From an uncultured Christensenella sp. (GTDB lineage Bacteria; Bacillota; Clostridia; Christensenellales; UBA3700): a DNA stretch of 26,504 nucleotides. Below the pieces are notes generated by a model. That model did no database searches, was not told the origin of the DNA, and worked only from the letters and a program-made list of their open reading frames with translations. Made by a program: the position numbers and the translations under genes. Shown here one piece after another: positions 6,237-16,103 of the stretch (position 1 is the stretch's first letter; each line of letters opens with the position of its first letter). Where the stretch lies: positions 1-26,504 of the forward strand of contig CAJTNW010000024.1 in NCBI GenBank assembly GCA_910577795.1, read 5' to 3'.

Positions 6237-9131
6237 ATGAAAAAGTTTACAAAAGTATTTGTCGTTATCTGCTTAGTGTTATTAATTGCTTTATGTGCAA
6301 CTGCTTGCTCATTGGATAAAGACAGTGAAGGCAGATATAAATTAGTTGCACCAAAAGTTACTATCACAAATGATACAGTAACTTGGGAAGTAGTTGGATA
6401 TGGCAAAAAATATTATGAAAAGTTTGGTGTTAAAATAGGTGATAAGGAAGTTAATGATATAACAACAAACTTTTATACACTATCTGAGGTTGAGCCAGGG
6501 GCTACTGTAGATGTTCAAGTTAGGGCTATTGGAGATGGAGTAAAAACTGTTTCCAGTCCTTATAGTGCAGCAATTTCTTACAAAGCACCTATGAGACTTG
6601 CATCACCTACTGGTGTAACACAAACAGAAAATAATAATGAAATTGTAATAAGTTGGGATAAAGTTAATAATGCTCAAACTTACGATATACAACAAATTGA
6701 GGCTGTAGGCAAAACTACACAATGGTACAGAAATATAAGTGGTACTTCTTTTACTATTGCAAAAAGTAATGTTTCCGCTCCTGGTAAATATTATTTTAAA
6801 GTTTTAGCAAAAAGTGATAGTCAAGACTATATGGATTCTGCTTTATCTAATTCTCAAGCAGTTTACGTTAAAACTCAAAAATTAACTAGTCCTGCACCAA
6901 CACTTACAAGCAATAATATAACTTGGGATGAAGTTTCTGAAGCATCTAATTTTAAAATTTATATGCTAAAAGTTGACCCTTCATGGCAAGATGAAAATAT
7001 AGCGGAAAGTCATAAAGACGAGGCATTAGCAGTAGCAACTGTTTCTAAAACTTCAAGGTCTTATACTAACTCTCAAGTTGTAGAGGCTCTTAACACCTAT
7101 AAGACAGAATGGGAAAAGAAAAATTCAGGCGAGTTTGATACTGTTGGCAAATATATTATTTATATTCAGTCTGTGCATTTAGATTTCCCTGATGTATATC
7201 CTAATTCAGATATGGCTGCTGTTACCAAAACAGTAAATGAAGATGATGCAAATAAACAACAGGTTGTACAATTTACTAAACCTGCTAAACCTCAAAATAT
7301 TAGAATTACAGATGATAATGTTGGTGAGGGCGAAGTTCAACAGATAGAAAAAGTTTTGCATTGGGATGCTGTGTTTAAAGATGAAACAGATGAATTTAAA
7401 GATTATGCAATATATTTTTATAGCAATGGCATGAGAATATTAAATACCAATGTAGAGGATACAAAGGATAGTTTGACAAGTAGATTTACTACTAGCAGTA
7501 ACCATAGAGGCAAGGTTATGGAAATTTCTATTTCTGTACGTCCTGAATTTTCAGAGGGAATTTTGTCTGGTGATGAATCTTACTATGTAGATGCAAGTGG
7601 AAATAATAAAACTTATACAGTTATGCCTACTGAATTATTTACAGTAGGCGGAGATGGAGATTATAAAGACTATTATAAAATTGAAAATTTAGGTGATTTT
7701 CAGTATATGATGCAAAACTCAAGTGCAGGTAATAAATATTATTTGACTGGTGATATTGATGGCGGTGTGTCAGGAACAAATTGTAATTTTTATGCTGGAA
7801 ACAATATTTTTAACGGTATATTTGATGGTGGTAACAGAGTAATTTCAAATATAAATATAATTTTACAAAATAGCAGTCAAGCAATAAGTCTGTTTAATGA
7901 AATTGCAAATGGTGCAATATTTAAAAATGTAACCTTCAACAATGTAACAATTACTTCTGAAGATGGTAGTGTAAACAATGTGGCTTTAGTAGCGGGTACA
8001 AATAATGGCACAATAAAAGATGTTTATGTAATCAATAGTAAGTTTGAAGCACAAGCAAATATATCTGGCTTTGTTATTACTAACAATGGAGAAATAAATG
8101 GTTGTGGTATGATAGACTGCACAATAAATGCTCAAGGCTTTTTAGAAGAAAAAGAAGAAGAGACAACAAGAGCAAATGTTACTGCTGGAAAGCAAACAAA
8201 TGCTGCAACAATAGCAATAACTAATAATGGAACTATATTTAATGCTAGTATCTATATTTCAAAAATAAATGCTAAATCAAGACTTGCTAATGTAAAAGCA
8301 GGTGGTATAGTTGTAAATAATACTAGCACAATTAAAAATAGTTTTGTTAAAAATACTTTTGTTAATGCAGAGACTATTCTTGATACAACTCAAGTTAGTG
8401 CAATTGCAGGCGGTATTGCAGCAGTAAGTAATGGTACAATAAATGAATGTTATGTTACTAACCAAGCAAGTACAACTACTTCTGTGCAAACAAATAGTGG
8501 TAAGTTAGCATCATCAACACTTAGTGTAAATACTATATCTGGTGGTCTAGTTGGTGAAATGACTGGCGGTAGTATTAATCATTGTTATGTTTCTTTCATG
8601 CGTATAGTTGCAGATAGTTATGCAAGTGGTATGGTAGGAAGAAAGGGAAGTGCAAACATTACTTTAGAAAATAGTTATGTATTTAATATTAGATTAAATG
8701 CAAGTGATAGAGCAATGGTTTTAACTGAAACAAATGGAGTTACAGTAAATAGTGTTTATTCAGTAAAAGTTGATGCAAACGCAAATGAAAACAATATTAT
8801 TGCAGAAAACAGACTTGGTAGAGCAGATTTGGTTAATACAAAAATTGATGGTTTTGCAGTTTACAAAACTGATTATGCAGAGCAACCACTTTTGAAGAAT
8901 ATGCTTTATACAAAAAATGCAAGTTATTCTGTAGAATATTCTAAAAATGCAAACAGAACTTTGTCTGTATATTATGTGCATGACTATGGTATTACAGTAT
9001 GCAATTTAGATGATGCTTGGAAGTCTAGTTTAGAAACTAGCGGTAAAAAAGTAGATATTTACAAAACAGTAATTGACCCAGAAGTTACTAATTTACCAAT
9101 GGTATTGCCAATTTATGTTACTGTAAAATAA
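6237..9131 (+). CDS. Large surface lipoprotein with Fn3-like domains and GLUG-like beta repeats
   Basis: This 964-residue protein starts with a lipoprotein signal (MKKFTKVFVVICLVLLIALC) ending at a likely lipidated C24 (ATAC). About residues 38-340 contain three fibronectin-III-like units, marked by VTWEVVGYG, ISWDKVNNAQTYDI and ITWDEVSEASNFKI; a further unit spans about 345-465. After about residue 490 the sequence becomes a run of short beta-rich repeats of the form NxGxIxxxxVxNxxxxA (GTIKDVYVINSKFEA, GEINGCGMIDCTINA, GSINHCYVSFMRIVA). These resemble the GLUG motif and right-handed beta-helix surface proteins. I infer an exported scaffold or binding protein; no catalytic motif is visible. 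An AGGAG ribosome binding site precedes the ATG, and mrp follows 11 nt after the stop. Confidence 0.85.
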   Translation: MKKFTKVFVVICLVLLIALCATACSLDKDSEGRYKLVAPKVTITNDTVTWEVVGYGKKYYEKFGVKIGDKEVNDITTNFYTLSEVEPGATVDVQVRAIGDGVKTVSSPYSAAISYKAPMRLASPTGVTQTENNNEIVISWDKVNNAQTYDIQQIEAVGKTTQWYRNISGTSFTIAKSNVSAPGKYYFKVLAKSDSQDYMDSALSNSQAVYVKTQKLTSPAPTLTSNNITWDEVSEASNFKIYMLKVDPSWQDENIAESHKDEALAVATVSKTSRSYTNSQVVEALNTYKTEWEKKNSGEFDTVGKYIIYIQSVHLDFPDVYPNSDMAAVTKTVNEDDANKQQVVQFTKPAKPQNIRITDDNVGEGEVQQIEKVLHWDAVFKDETDEFKDYAIYFYSNGMRILNTNVEDTKDSLTSRFTTSSNHRGKVMEISISVRPEFSEGILSGDESYYVDASGNNKTYTVMPTELFTVGGDGDYKDYYKIENLGDFQYMMQNSSAGNKYYLTGDIDGGVSGTNCNFYAGNNIFNGIFDGGNRVISNINIILQNSSQAISLFNEIANGAIFKNVTFNNVTITSEDGSVNNVALVAGTNNGTIKDVYVINSKFEAQANISGFVITNNGEINGCGMIDCTINAQGFLEEKEEETTRANVTAGKQTNAATIAITNNGTIFNASIYISKINAKSRLANVKAGGIVVNNTSTIKNSFVKNTFVNAETILDTTQVSAIAGGIAAVSNGTINECYVTNQASTTTSVQTNSGKLASSTLSVNTISGGLVGEMTGGSINHCYVSFMRIVADSYASGMVGRKGSANITLENSYVFNIRLNASDRAMVLTETNGVTVNSVYSVKVDANANENNIIAENRLGRADLVNTKIDGFAVYKTDYAEQPLLKNMLYTKNASYSVEYSKNANRTLSVYYVHDYGITVCNLDDAWKSSLETSGKKVDIYKTVIDPEVTNLPMVLPIYVTVK

Positions 9132-9142
9132 AAGGAGAATAA

Positions 9143-9967
9143 ATGAGCGAGTGTAATGGTAATTGTTCAAGTTGTAGTCAAAAAGGTGGCTGTGATAGTC
9201 CGCTAAAAAAACTTGAGCAAAACAAAAACAGCAATATAAAAAAAGTTATAGGAATTGTAAGTGGCAAAGGTGGTGTAGGAAAATCTTTAACTACTGCCTG
9301 CCTTGCAACAGTCTTTCAAAATAAAGGCTACAAAACTGCCATAATAGATGGAGATATTACTGGTGCTTCTATTCCTAATATGTTTGGATTAGAAAGTGGA
9401 ATTGCTAGTGATGGTGAATATATGATTCCAGCAGAGTCAAAAACAGGTATCAAAGCAATAAGCATAAATTTGTTGTTAGAAACACCTGATAGCCCTGTAG
9501 TATGGCGTGGCTCTATGCTATCTAACATTTTAAAACAATTTTGGTCTGATGTTAGATGGGGTGATATAGACTTTATGTTTATAGATATGCCACCGGGAAC
9601 AGGTGATATTCCTTTAACTGCTTTTCAGTCTTTGCCTATTGATGGGATAGTAATAGTCACTTCTCCACAAGATTTAGTGTCAATGATAGTTAAAAAAGCA
9701 TATAATATGGCTAAACTTATGAATATTCCTATAATTGGTATTATAGAAAATATGAGTTATATTGAATGTAGTGACTGTGGTAAAAGAATTTATCCATTTG
9801 GTGAAGGTAAAGCAGATAAAGTTTCGAGTGAACTTGGAGTACAATTGCTTGCTAAAACACCAATTAATCCTGCTATTGCAAAAGCATGCGATGACGGCAA
9901 TATTGAGGATATTAGCATACCAAGTTATGAAAAAGCGGCGGATATGATTATTGATATTATTAAATAA
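9143..9967 (+). CDS. mrp: Mrp/NBP35-type Fe-S cluster carrier ATPase
   Basis: This 274-residue cytosolic P-loop ATPase belongs to the Mrp/ApbC/NBP35 family, which carries and transfers iron-sulfur clusters. The N-terminus is a cysteine cluster (C4, C8, C11, C17; CNGNCSSC), as in NBP35-like members. The deviant Walker A is GKGGVGKS (41-48), followed by IIDGDITGASIPNM (Walker A' type), DMPPGTGD and the C-terminal CxxC cluster ECSDCG (about C209 and C212) that binds the bridging cluster. A strong AAAGGAG ribosome binding site is present. The gene lies 11 nt after a large lipoprotein gene, an unexpected partner, and is closed by an intrinsic terminator. Confidence 0.95.
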   Translation: MSECNGNCSSCSQKGGCDSPLKKLEQNKNSNIKKVIGIVSGKGGVGKSLTTACLATVFQNKGYKTAIIDGDITGASIPNMFGLESGIASDGEYMIPAESKTGIKAISINLLLETPDSPVVWRGSMLSNILKQFWSDVRWGDIDFMFIDMPPGTGDIPLTAFQSLPIDGIVIVTSPQDLVSMIVKKAYNMAKLMNIPIIGIIENMSYIECSDCGKRIYPFGEGKADKVSSELGVQLLAKTPINPAIAKACDDGNIEDISIPSYEKAADMIIDIIK

Positions 9968-9973
9968 AGAATG

Positions 9974-10013
9974 TTAGCCGAGGACAAAATTTTTTTGTCA
10001 CGGCTAATTTTTT
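9974..10013 (+). terminator. Intrinsic terminator after mrp
   Basis: TTAGCCG (9974-9980) pairs with CGGCTAA (10001-10007). An inner GACAAA/TTTGTC extends the stem, and TTTTTT follows at 10008. Confidence 0.9.
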
Positions 10014-10057
10014 GTTTTTATAAAAATGTTTATTAAAAAATAATTATTTGGTGGAAT

Positions 10058-12637
10058 ATGAAAAAACAAAAAGAAAGACAACCTTTAACATTAGAAGAAG
10101 TGGATATTTCCACAGGATTAACTGATGAACAAATAGCGGAAAGAAAACAAAAAGGCTACATAAATAGTGTAAAAATTGGTACATCTAAATCATATTTTAG
10201 TATATTTGTAGGTAATATTTTTACTTTCTTCAATATGATTTGTTTTTTAGTTTTTATTTGGCTTATCACAGTAATTGAGGATTTCAATGGTGTTAAAAAC
10301 TTAGCATTTATGTTTATCATTGCAGCAAACATAATTATAGGAATCGCACAGGAAATTCGTGCTAAATTAACAATGGATAAGTTGTCACTATTATCTTCTC
10401 CAGATGTAATAGCATTTAGAAATGGTACAGATATAACAATTAAACTAAATGATATTTTGCTAGGGGATATAATTAAACTTAAAACTGGTGCACAAGTTTG
10501 CTCTGATAGTGTTATTCGTGATGGTGAGGTAGAAGTAAATGAGGCACTTTTAACAGGTGAGTCTCAAGCAATTAAAAAATCTGTTGGTGACAAATTATTG
10601 TCAGGAAGTTTTATAGTTAGTGGCAGTTGCGTTGCAGAAGTTGACCATATTGCTGAAGATAACTATATTCAAAAATTAGCAATGGATGCTAAACAATATA
10701 AAAAAGCAGATTCTGAGTTGTTACATTCATTAAAAGTAATTTTTAAAATAATTTCCATAGTAATTTTTCCATTAGTTATTGGTGCATTTTTTACTAACTG
10801 GAATGATGCTTTGCTTACTATTGCAGAGGGGAAAGGATTAGCATTTAAAGATACTTTGTTTTACGCAATAGGTCATCTAAATGAGTTTACTGGAGCGGAA
10901 TTATATTCTGCATATCGTTTGGCAGTAACTCCAACTAGTACAGCAATTATTGGTATGATACCTGCGGGCTTATTTTTGTTAACTTCAGTTGCTTTGGCAG
11001 TTGGTGTGGTAAGACTTGCAAAGCACAAGGCACTTGTACAACAACTTTATTCTATTGAAACTTTGGCAAGGGTAGATATGTTGTGTTTAGATAAAACAGG
11101 AACAATTACTGATGGCACAATGAGTGTTAGAAAAATTGAGTGTGCAAAAATACCAGAGGAAGACATTAAAAAAATTATTTCAAGTATGCAGTTTGCGTTG
11201 GGTGAGAGTAACCAAACAGCAGATGCACTTATAAAATATTTTGGTAAGAAAGAATTTTTTGAAGCCTCTAGTGTAATACATTTTTCTTCTGAGCGAAAAT
11301 GTACGGCTGTTAAATTTAAAGATGAGGCTCTTTATGTATTAGGCGCTCCAGAATATGCAACAGATATGCTTAATAAAAATTTGCAGCAAGTAATAGAAGA
11401 TAATTCCAAATTAGGTTTTAGGTGTTTGTTACTTTGCAAAAATGGTGCAGTATCTGAAGATGTTGAGGTAATCCCTAGCAGAAACACTCCAATTGCAATA
11501 GTAGTTATAGAGGATAATATAAAACAAGATGCACCTGAGATAATTGATTACTTTAAACAAAATGGTGTTGATGTAAGGGTAATTAGTGGTGATAACCCTG
11601 TTACAGTTAGTGAAGTAGCAAGAAGAGTAGGTATTAATAACGCGGATAAATATATTAATCTTCATAATATGACTGATGAGGAAATAAGAGAAGTTGCAAT
11701 GGATTATACTGTGTTTGGAAGAGTAAATCCTGCACAAAAGAAATTGTTAGTACAAATTTTTAAACAAAATAATCACACAGTTGCAATGACTGGCGATGGT
11801 ATAAACGATATATTAGCCTTAAAAGAGGCAAATTGCTCTATTGCTATGGCAAATGGGTCTGAGGCAACAAGAAATGTGGCACAAATAGTTTTGTTAGATA
11901 GCAATTTTGCAAGTATGCCAAAAGTTGTTGGAGAGGGCAGACGAGTAGTTAATAATATTGAAAGAGCAAGTGCGTTGTTTTTAACTAAAACTGTCTTTTC
12001 AATGTTATTCCAAATAATGCTTATATTTATGGGTATAGAAATGCCTCTTGAACCTATTCAATTGTCATTTATTAGTTTCTTTAGCATAGGTATTCCATCA
12101 TTCTTCTTAGCGCTAGAGCCTAATAACCGCAAAATAGAAGGACGATTTATAGTAAATGTAAGCAAGCGAGTCATCCCAGCGGGTATAGGTGTTGCAGTCA
12201 ATGTGTTTTTACTAATGATTTTGTCGCAAATTACAGGTGTTGTACAAATACCTATAGAACAATTAAATACAGCAGTACTTATCAGTGTGTATTTGACATT
12301 TTCTATCATATTGTTTAATGTTTGCAAGCCATTTAATTATCTTCGTGTAATTTTGTATGGTGTGATGTTTACTTTAGCATTGTTATGTATAATATTTATG
12401 CCAATGGTAAATGGGGTTTGGAATGGCAATTTAAATTTATTTAAGTTAGTTGCAATTACAGATGCAACAACAATATTTATGATAATTTCATTGTTGTTAA
12501 TTAGTATATATACAATAAAAGTTTGCAATTTTATTGCTGACCAATTTAAGTTGGATAACAAAGGTAAGGTTTATTTTGATACTACTATTTTCAGCAAAGT
12601 TAAGCAACTTTTTAAAAAGGAGAAAATTGATAAGTGA
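10058..12637 (+). CDS. Cation-translocating P-type ATPase (CtpE-like)
   Basis: This 859-residue membrane ATPase shows the P-type hallmarks in order: actuator loop LTGESQ (about 166-171), membrane helix M4 with GMIPAGLFLLTSVALAVG (about 304-321), phosphorylation site DKTGTIT (D345), and the hinge MTGDGINDILALKEA. Roughly six more C-terminal helices follow. The M4 PxGL block and the VRLAKHKALVQQLYSIETLARVD segment resemble the CtpE-like group, linked to calcium uptake in mycobacteria. No N-terminal metal-binding CxxC is present, so a heavy-metal exporter is unlikely. The usual M4 Glu of PEGL is Ala here, leaving ion choice open. Translation starts at ATG with a GGTGG ribosome binding site. The next gene overlaps by 4 nt, implying coupling. 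Confidence 0.93.
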   Translation: MKKQKERQPLTLEEVDISTGLTDEQIAERKQKGYINSVKIGTSKSYFSIFVGNIFTFFNMICFLVFIWLITVIEDFNGVKNLAFMFIIAANIIIGIAQEIRAKLTMDKLSLLSSPDVIAFRNGTDITIKLNDILLGDIIKLKTGAQVCSDSVIRDGEVEVNEALLTGESQAIKKSVGDKLLSGSFIVSGSCVAEVDHIAEDNYIQKLAMDAKQYKKADSELLHSLKVIFKIISIVIFPLVIGAFFTNWNDALLTIAEGKGLAFKDTLFYAIGHLNEFTGAELYSAYRLAVTPTSTAIIGMIPAGLFLLTSVALAVGVVRLAKHKALVQQLYSIETLARVDMLCLDKTGTITDGTMSVRKIECAKIPEEDIKKIISSMQFALGESNQTADALIKYFGKKEFFEASSVIHFSSERKCTAVKFKDEALYVLGAPEYATDMLNKNLQQVIEDNSKLGFRCLLLCKNGAVSEDVEVIPSRNTPIAIVVIEDNIKQDAPEIIDYFKQNGVDVRVISGDNPVTVSEVARRVGINNADKYINLHNMTDEEIREVAMDYTVFGRVNPAQKKLLVQIFKQNNHTVAMTGDGINDILALKEANCSIAMANGSEATRNVAQIVLLDSNFASMPKVVGEGRRVVNNIERASALFLTKTVFSMLFQIMLIFMGIEMPLEPIQLSFISFFSIGIPSFFLALEPNNRKIEGRFIVNVSKRVIPAGIGVAVNVFLLMILSQITGVVQIPIEQLNTAVLISVYLTFSIILFNVCKPFNYLRVILYGVMFTLALLCIIFMPMVNGVWNGNLNLFKLVAITDATTIFMIISLLLISIYTIKVCNFIADQFKLDNKGKVYFDTTIFSKVKQLFKKEKIDK

Positions 12638-13332
12638 TTAATTTAATCAGGGATGAACTAAAGAGTGCAGAACGAGAGGCAAAATATAAAAAGTTTCAAG
12701 AAAGGTTGGCTTGTTCTAATTATCCGTTAGAGGGTATAAGAACTGCAGTAATGAGAGAATGTGCAAAAAAAATAGCAAAACAAATTGAAATAAACCAAGT
12801 AATTGGAGTAAAACCAGTAACTTTTGAGGAACTAAGTGTTATAGGTTTAATTATTGCCTATCATCCCTGCAGTATAGAGAATAAGTTTGCTGCAATAGAT
12901 TATTTTATAAGCATAAATGATAATTGGGCAGCAAGCGATACTGTAATCACTACCTTAAAAAATAAAAGCGAAAATTATTTTAATTATCTAATAAATATGG
13001 TTAATGATGGTGGCTGGAGAGCAAGATATGCTATTACATCCTTGTTATGGAATTTTTTGGATAAAGAGCATTTAGATACGATTTTTGAAAGGTTATATAA
13101 AATAAATTATGGCGAACATTATGTGGACATGGCAGTTTCATGGTTTTTATCTAAAGCATATCCAAAATTTAAAAATGAGGTTGAAGAATTTTTTGAAAGT
13201 GCACCACTAAATAAATTTGTTTTAAAAACAACTGTATTTAAAATTAAGGATATTGCAGGTTTGTCAAAGCAAGAAAAAGAAAGAATGGAAGATATACTAA
13301 AGGATGTTTTATGCAAAAGGGAGATGTTTTAG
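12634..13332 (+). CDS. AlkD-like DNA alkylation repair glycosylase
   Basis: This 232-residue all-helical protein fits the AlkD family (HEAT-like ALK repeats), which excises bulky alkylated bases such as N3-/N7-alkylpurines. Residues equivalent to the AlkD active-site set appear with matching spacing: W98 and D102 in NDNWAASD, R131 in WRARYAI, and W170 in YVDMAVSWFLSKAYPKF. The GTG start overlaps the ATPase stop (GTGA), with AAGGAG about 11 nt upstream, and the 3' end overlaps the next gene by 22 nt. Co-expression with a P-type ATPase and an RNA methyltransferase looks like shared transcription rather than one pathway. Confidence 0.88.
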   Translation: MINLIRDELKSAEREAKYKKFQERLACSNYPLEGIRTAVMRECAKKIAKQIEINQVIGVKPVTFEELSVIGLIIAYHPCSIENKFAAIDYFISINDNWAASDTVITTLKNKSENYFNYLINMVNDGGWRARYAITSLLWNFLDKEHLDTIFERLYKINYGEHYVDMAVSWFLSKAYPKFKNEVEEFFESAPLNKFVLKTTVFKIKDIAGLSKQEKERMEDILKDVLCKREMF

Positions 13333-14651
13333 AAGTTTTAATTGAAAGCACTGGTATGGATGGCGAAGGTGTAGCAAAATGTGATGGTATGGTTATTTTC
13401 ATACCATTTACACTTGTTGGTGAAATTGTTAAATGTGAGATAACTTTTGTCAAAAAATCTTTTGCAAAAGCAAAAGTAATTAAGTTATTAAAAGGTGCTG
13501 AAGAGAGGGTGCAACCTCTATGCCCACATTTTAGAAAATGCGGTGGTTGTGATATGCAACATATTGCGTATGAAAAACAACTTCAAATAAAAGCGCAAAA
13601 TATAGAAAATTGCTTTGCAAAATATGCTGGAATAAAACCAATTGTTAATCCAGTTATACCATCAAAAGATATTTATTATTATAGAAATAAAGCCCAGTTC
13701 CCTTTGTTTGAAAATAATGGAAAAGTGTGCTTAGGATTTTATAAGGAAAATACTCATGAATTTGTTAAAATAGAAAAATGCTATTTATTAAGTGAGTGGT
13801 GTGATAAGTTTTGCACTGCCTTTTTAAAGGTTGCAAATGAGTTAAAACTTAGTTGTTATAACGAAAAAACACATAAAGGTTTATTAAGACATTTGGTGCT
13901 AAGAAAATTAAATGAAAAAGTTAGTATCACAATAGTAGTAAATAGCAACAAGTTTAATTATACAGATAAATTTATAAAAGAACTATCAAAAATCGGTATT
14001 AAATTTTCTTTTTATGTGTCTTACAATACAAAACAAACAAATTTAATAATGTATAACGCAAATGTTTTATATGGGGATAATGATATTCAAACAGAAATTT
14101 TAGGAGTAAAAACTTTTGTTAATCCAATGTCTTTTATGCAAATAAATGATTATGTGCGTGATTTAATATATTTAAAAACAAAAGAATTAGTCGCGACTAG
14201 TAAAAGCAAAATTGTTGTTGATAGTTATTCAGGAGTTGGTGTCTTAACTAATATCATTGCAGATATTGCAGATAAGGTGTATGGTATAGAAATTGTTCCC
14301 GAAGCAATTGCCAATGCAAACCAATTGGCAAAAATAAATGGAAATGAAAACAAAATAATAAATATATGTGGTGATAGTGCAGTTGAACTTCCAAAACTTG
14401 CAGAACAATTGAATAATACAGATTTTATTACAATACTTGACCCACCACGAAAAGGATGTGATACAAAAGTTTTGGAAGGTTTATTAAAAGCCCAACCAAG
14501 CAAAATTATCTACATTTCCTGTAACCCCGCAACTCTAGCAAGAGATATATCAATTTTAAAAGATACTTACAATATATCCCTAATCCAACCTTATGATTTG
14601 TTTCCTCAAACTTCTCACGTAGAGTCCCTTGTGTGCTTGGAAAGAAAATAA
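13311..14651 (+). CDS. RlmD/TrmA-type RNA (uracil-5-)-methyltransferase
   Basis: This 446-residue enzyme uses SAM to methylate C5 of uridine in rRNA or tRNA. The N-terminal TRAM domain (1-58) has ESTGMDGEGVAK. The [4Fe-4S] cysteines are C71, C77 and C80 in LCPHFRKCGGCDMQH, with C157 as the fourth. The C-terminal Rossmann domain has VDSYSGVGVL (motif I), DPPRKGCD and the catalytic SCNPATLARD (nucleophilic Cys near residue 404). The ATG follows AAAGGA and lies inside the end of the AlkD-like gene. Bacillota commonly carry RlmCD- or TrmA-like paralogues, so whether the target is 23S rRNA or tRNA cannot be settled from sequence. It ends the overlapping three-gene cluster. Confidence 0.95.
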   Translation: MQKGDVLEVLIESTGMDGEGVAKCDGMVIFIPFTLVGEIVKCEITFVKKSFAKAKVIKLLKGAEERVQPLCPHFRKCGGCDMQHIAYEKQLQIKAQNIENCFAKYAGIKPIVNPVIPSKDIYYYRNKAQFPLFENNGKVCLGFYKENTHEFVKIEKCYLLSEWCDKFCTAFLKVANELKLSCYNEKTHKGLLRHLVLRKLNEKVSITIVVNSNKFNYTDKFIKELSKIGIKFSFYVSYNTKQTNLIMYNANVLYGDNDIQTEILGVKTFVNPMSFMQINDYVRDLIYLKTKELVATSKSKIVVDSYSGVGVLTNIIADIADKVYGIEIVPEAIANANQLAKINGNENKIINICGDSAVELPKLAEQLNNTDFITILDPPRKGCDTKVLEGLLKAQPSKIIYISCNPATLARDISILKDTYNISLIQPYDLFPQTSHVESLVCLERK

Positions 14652-14658
14652 TAAGATA

Positions 14659-14687
14659 TTGACAAAACTACTTACATTTAGTATAAT
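14659..14687 (+). promoter_or_regulatory. Consensus promoter of the Sel1-repeat gene
   Basis: TTGACA (14659-14664), 17-nt spacer and TATAAT (14682-14687) match consensus perfectly and begin 8 nt after the previous stop. The predicted leader is about 72 nt. Confidence 0.85.
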
Positions 14688-14765
14688 TTATCTAATAAAT
14701 ATATCAATTTATATGTTTAATGTATATTGGAATTTTTAAAAAAATAATTTGAGTAGGTATTAAAA

Positions 14766-15869
14766 ATGAAAGATTTGTTTGAAAAGGCTAAAAAAAATTA
14801 TGACAAAAAAAAGTATAATAAGGCATTCAAATTGTTTATGAAATGCGCTGAGCAAGATGATAAAGAGGCAATGTGGTATGTAGGAAATTGCTATTATAAT
14901 GGTATTGGCATTGAGCAAGACTATGAAAAAGCAGTAAAGTGGTATAAACCAGCCGCAGAACTAGGAAATAGTGCTGCAATGAACAGTCTTGGCAAGTGCT
15001 ATTATGATGGCAATGGAGTAGAGCAAAACTATGAAAAAGCAATTGAATGGTACAAAAAATCTGTAGAACGAGGCAATAGTGATGCGATGTATAATCTTGG
15101 TAATTGCTATTATTGTGGTAATGGTGTAGAACAAGACTATAAAAAAGCAATAGAATTGTATACAAAAGCAGCAGAGGACGGTAATAGTAATGCAATGGTG
15201 AAGTTGGGTATGTGCTATTGTGATGGTGAGGTCGTAGAAGAAGATTTAGAAAAAGCAATTGAATGGTACAGAAAATCTGTAGAGTTAGGCAATAGTGATG
15301 CACTATTTAATCTTGGGGATTGCTATTTTTATAACATTGGTGTAGAACAAGATTATGAAAAAGCAATAGAGTTGTGGAAAGATGCCGCAGAATTAGGAAA
15401 TAGCAGTTCAATGCTTAGTCTTGGTGAATGCTATTATTATGGCGAAGGTGTGAGACAAGACTATGCAATAGCGGTAGAGTGGTATGCACAAGCCGCAGAA
15501 CTAGGTAATAGTGATGCAATGACCAGACTTGGTAGTTGCTATTATTGCGGTGATGGTGTAAAACGAGACTATGAAAAAGCAGTAGAGTGGTACAAAAAAT
15601 CGGCGGATTTAGGAAATGCCGATGCAATGAGTAGTCTTGGTAATTGTTATGATTATGGTGATGGTGTCCCACAAAACTATGAAAAAGCACTGGAATGGTA
15701 TACAAAAGCAATTGAAAAAGGGAATATAACGGCTCTTTATGATATCGCAATGCTTTATGACACCCTAGGAGATTTTGAAAACGCAAAGAAATATTTTAAC
15801 AAAGTCTTGGAATTTGAAGAATTCGAAGATATGATTGACGAAGTAAAAGAGAAACTTGCAAGTTATTAA
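14766..15869 (+). CDS. Sel1-like (TPR-related) repeat protein
   Basis: This 367-residue protein consists almost entirely of nine Sel1-like repeats with an exact 36-residue period; units start near residues 35, 71, 107, 143, 179, 215, 251, 287 and 323. The consensus is AMxxLGxCYYxGxGVEQDYEKAIEWYxKAAELGNSD. There is no signal peptide or membrane segment, so it is probably a cytosolic alpha-solenoid used for protein binding. Most repeats carry a cysteine at the same place (LGxCYY). At the DNA level this is a tandem 108-bp repeat. The ribosome binding site is weak (GTAGGT). Its location next to a recombinase island is notable, but no function can be assigned. Confidence 0.92.
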   Translation: MKDLFEKAKKNYDKKKYNKAFKLFMKCAEQDDKEAMWYVGNCYYNGIGIEQDYEKAVKWYKPAAELGNSAAMNSLGKCYYDGNGVEQNYEKAIEWYKKSVERGNSDAMYNLGNCYYCGNGVEQDYKKAIELYTKAAEDGNSNAMVKLGMCYCDGEVVEEDLEKAIEWYRKSVELGNSDALFNLGDCYFYNIGVEQDYEKAIELWKDAAELGNSSSMLSLGECYYYGEGVRQDYAIAVEWYAQAAELGNSDAMTRLGSCYYCGDGVKRDYEKAVEWYKKSADLGNADAMSSLGNCYDYGDGVPQNYEKALEWYTKAIEKGNITALYDIAMLYDTLGDFENAKKYFNKVLEFEEFEDMIDEVKEKLASY

Positions 15870-16103
15870 GGTCGCAAAACGATAATAATAGTACTTTAGT
15901 GAAACTAAAGATTAAGCCTATTTATTAGGGCCTTTTATTGTTATCCACTATGATTTTAAGCGGGTTTTATACATTTGTTAGCATTCTGCTATGAAAAGTA
16001 CTTAGTGTGTTTGGATAGAAAGAGTTGATATAAATATATGGCTATTTATAATGCTAAAAATATTTTTTATTTGGAAAGTACTTATTATTAAATACAATAA
16101 GTT
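15870..16103 (+). other. Intergenic stretch without a recognisable gene
   Basis: I find no convincing reading frame here. A small hairpin CTTTAG/CTAAAG lies near 15894-15910, and a short direct repeat GAAAGTACTTA-like occurs near 15996 and 16075. The stretch separates the Sel1 gene from the terminator and recombinase and may mark the island edge. Confidence 0.5.

Noticed and set aside
14836..15786. Long minus-strand open frames opposite the Sel1 gene
   Set aside because: They arise from the repetitive codon pattern of the plus-strand repeats, lack ribosome binding sites and give low-complexity His/Leu-rich translations.
15870..16103. Small gene or ncRNA between the Sel1 gene and terminator
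   Set aside because: No reading frame with a ribosome binding site and no convincing promoter; only short weak hairpins.
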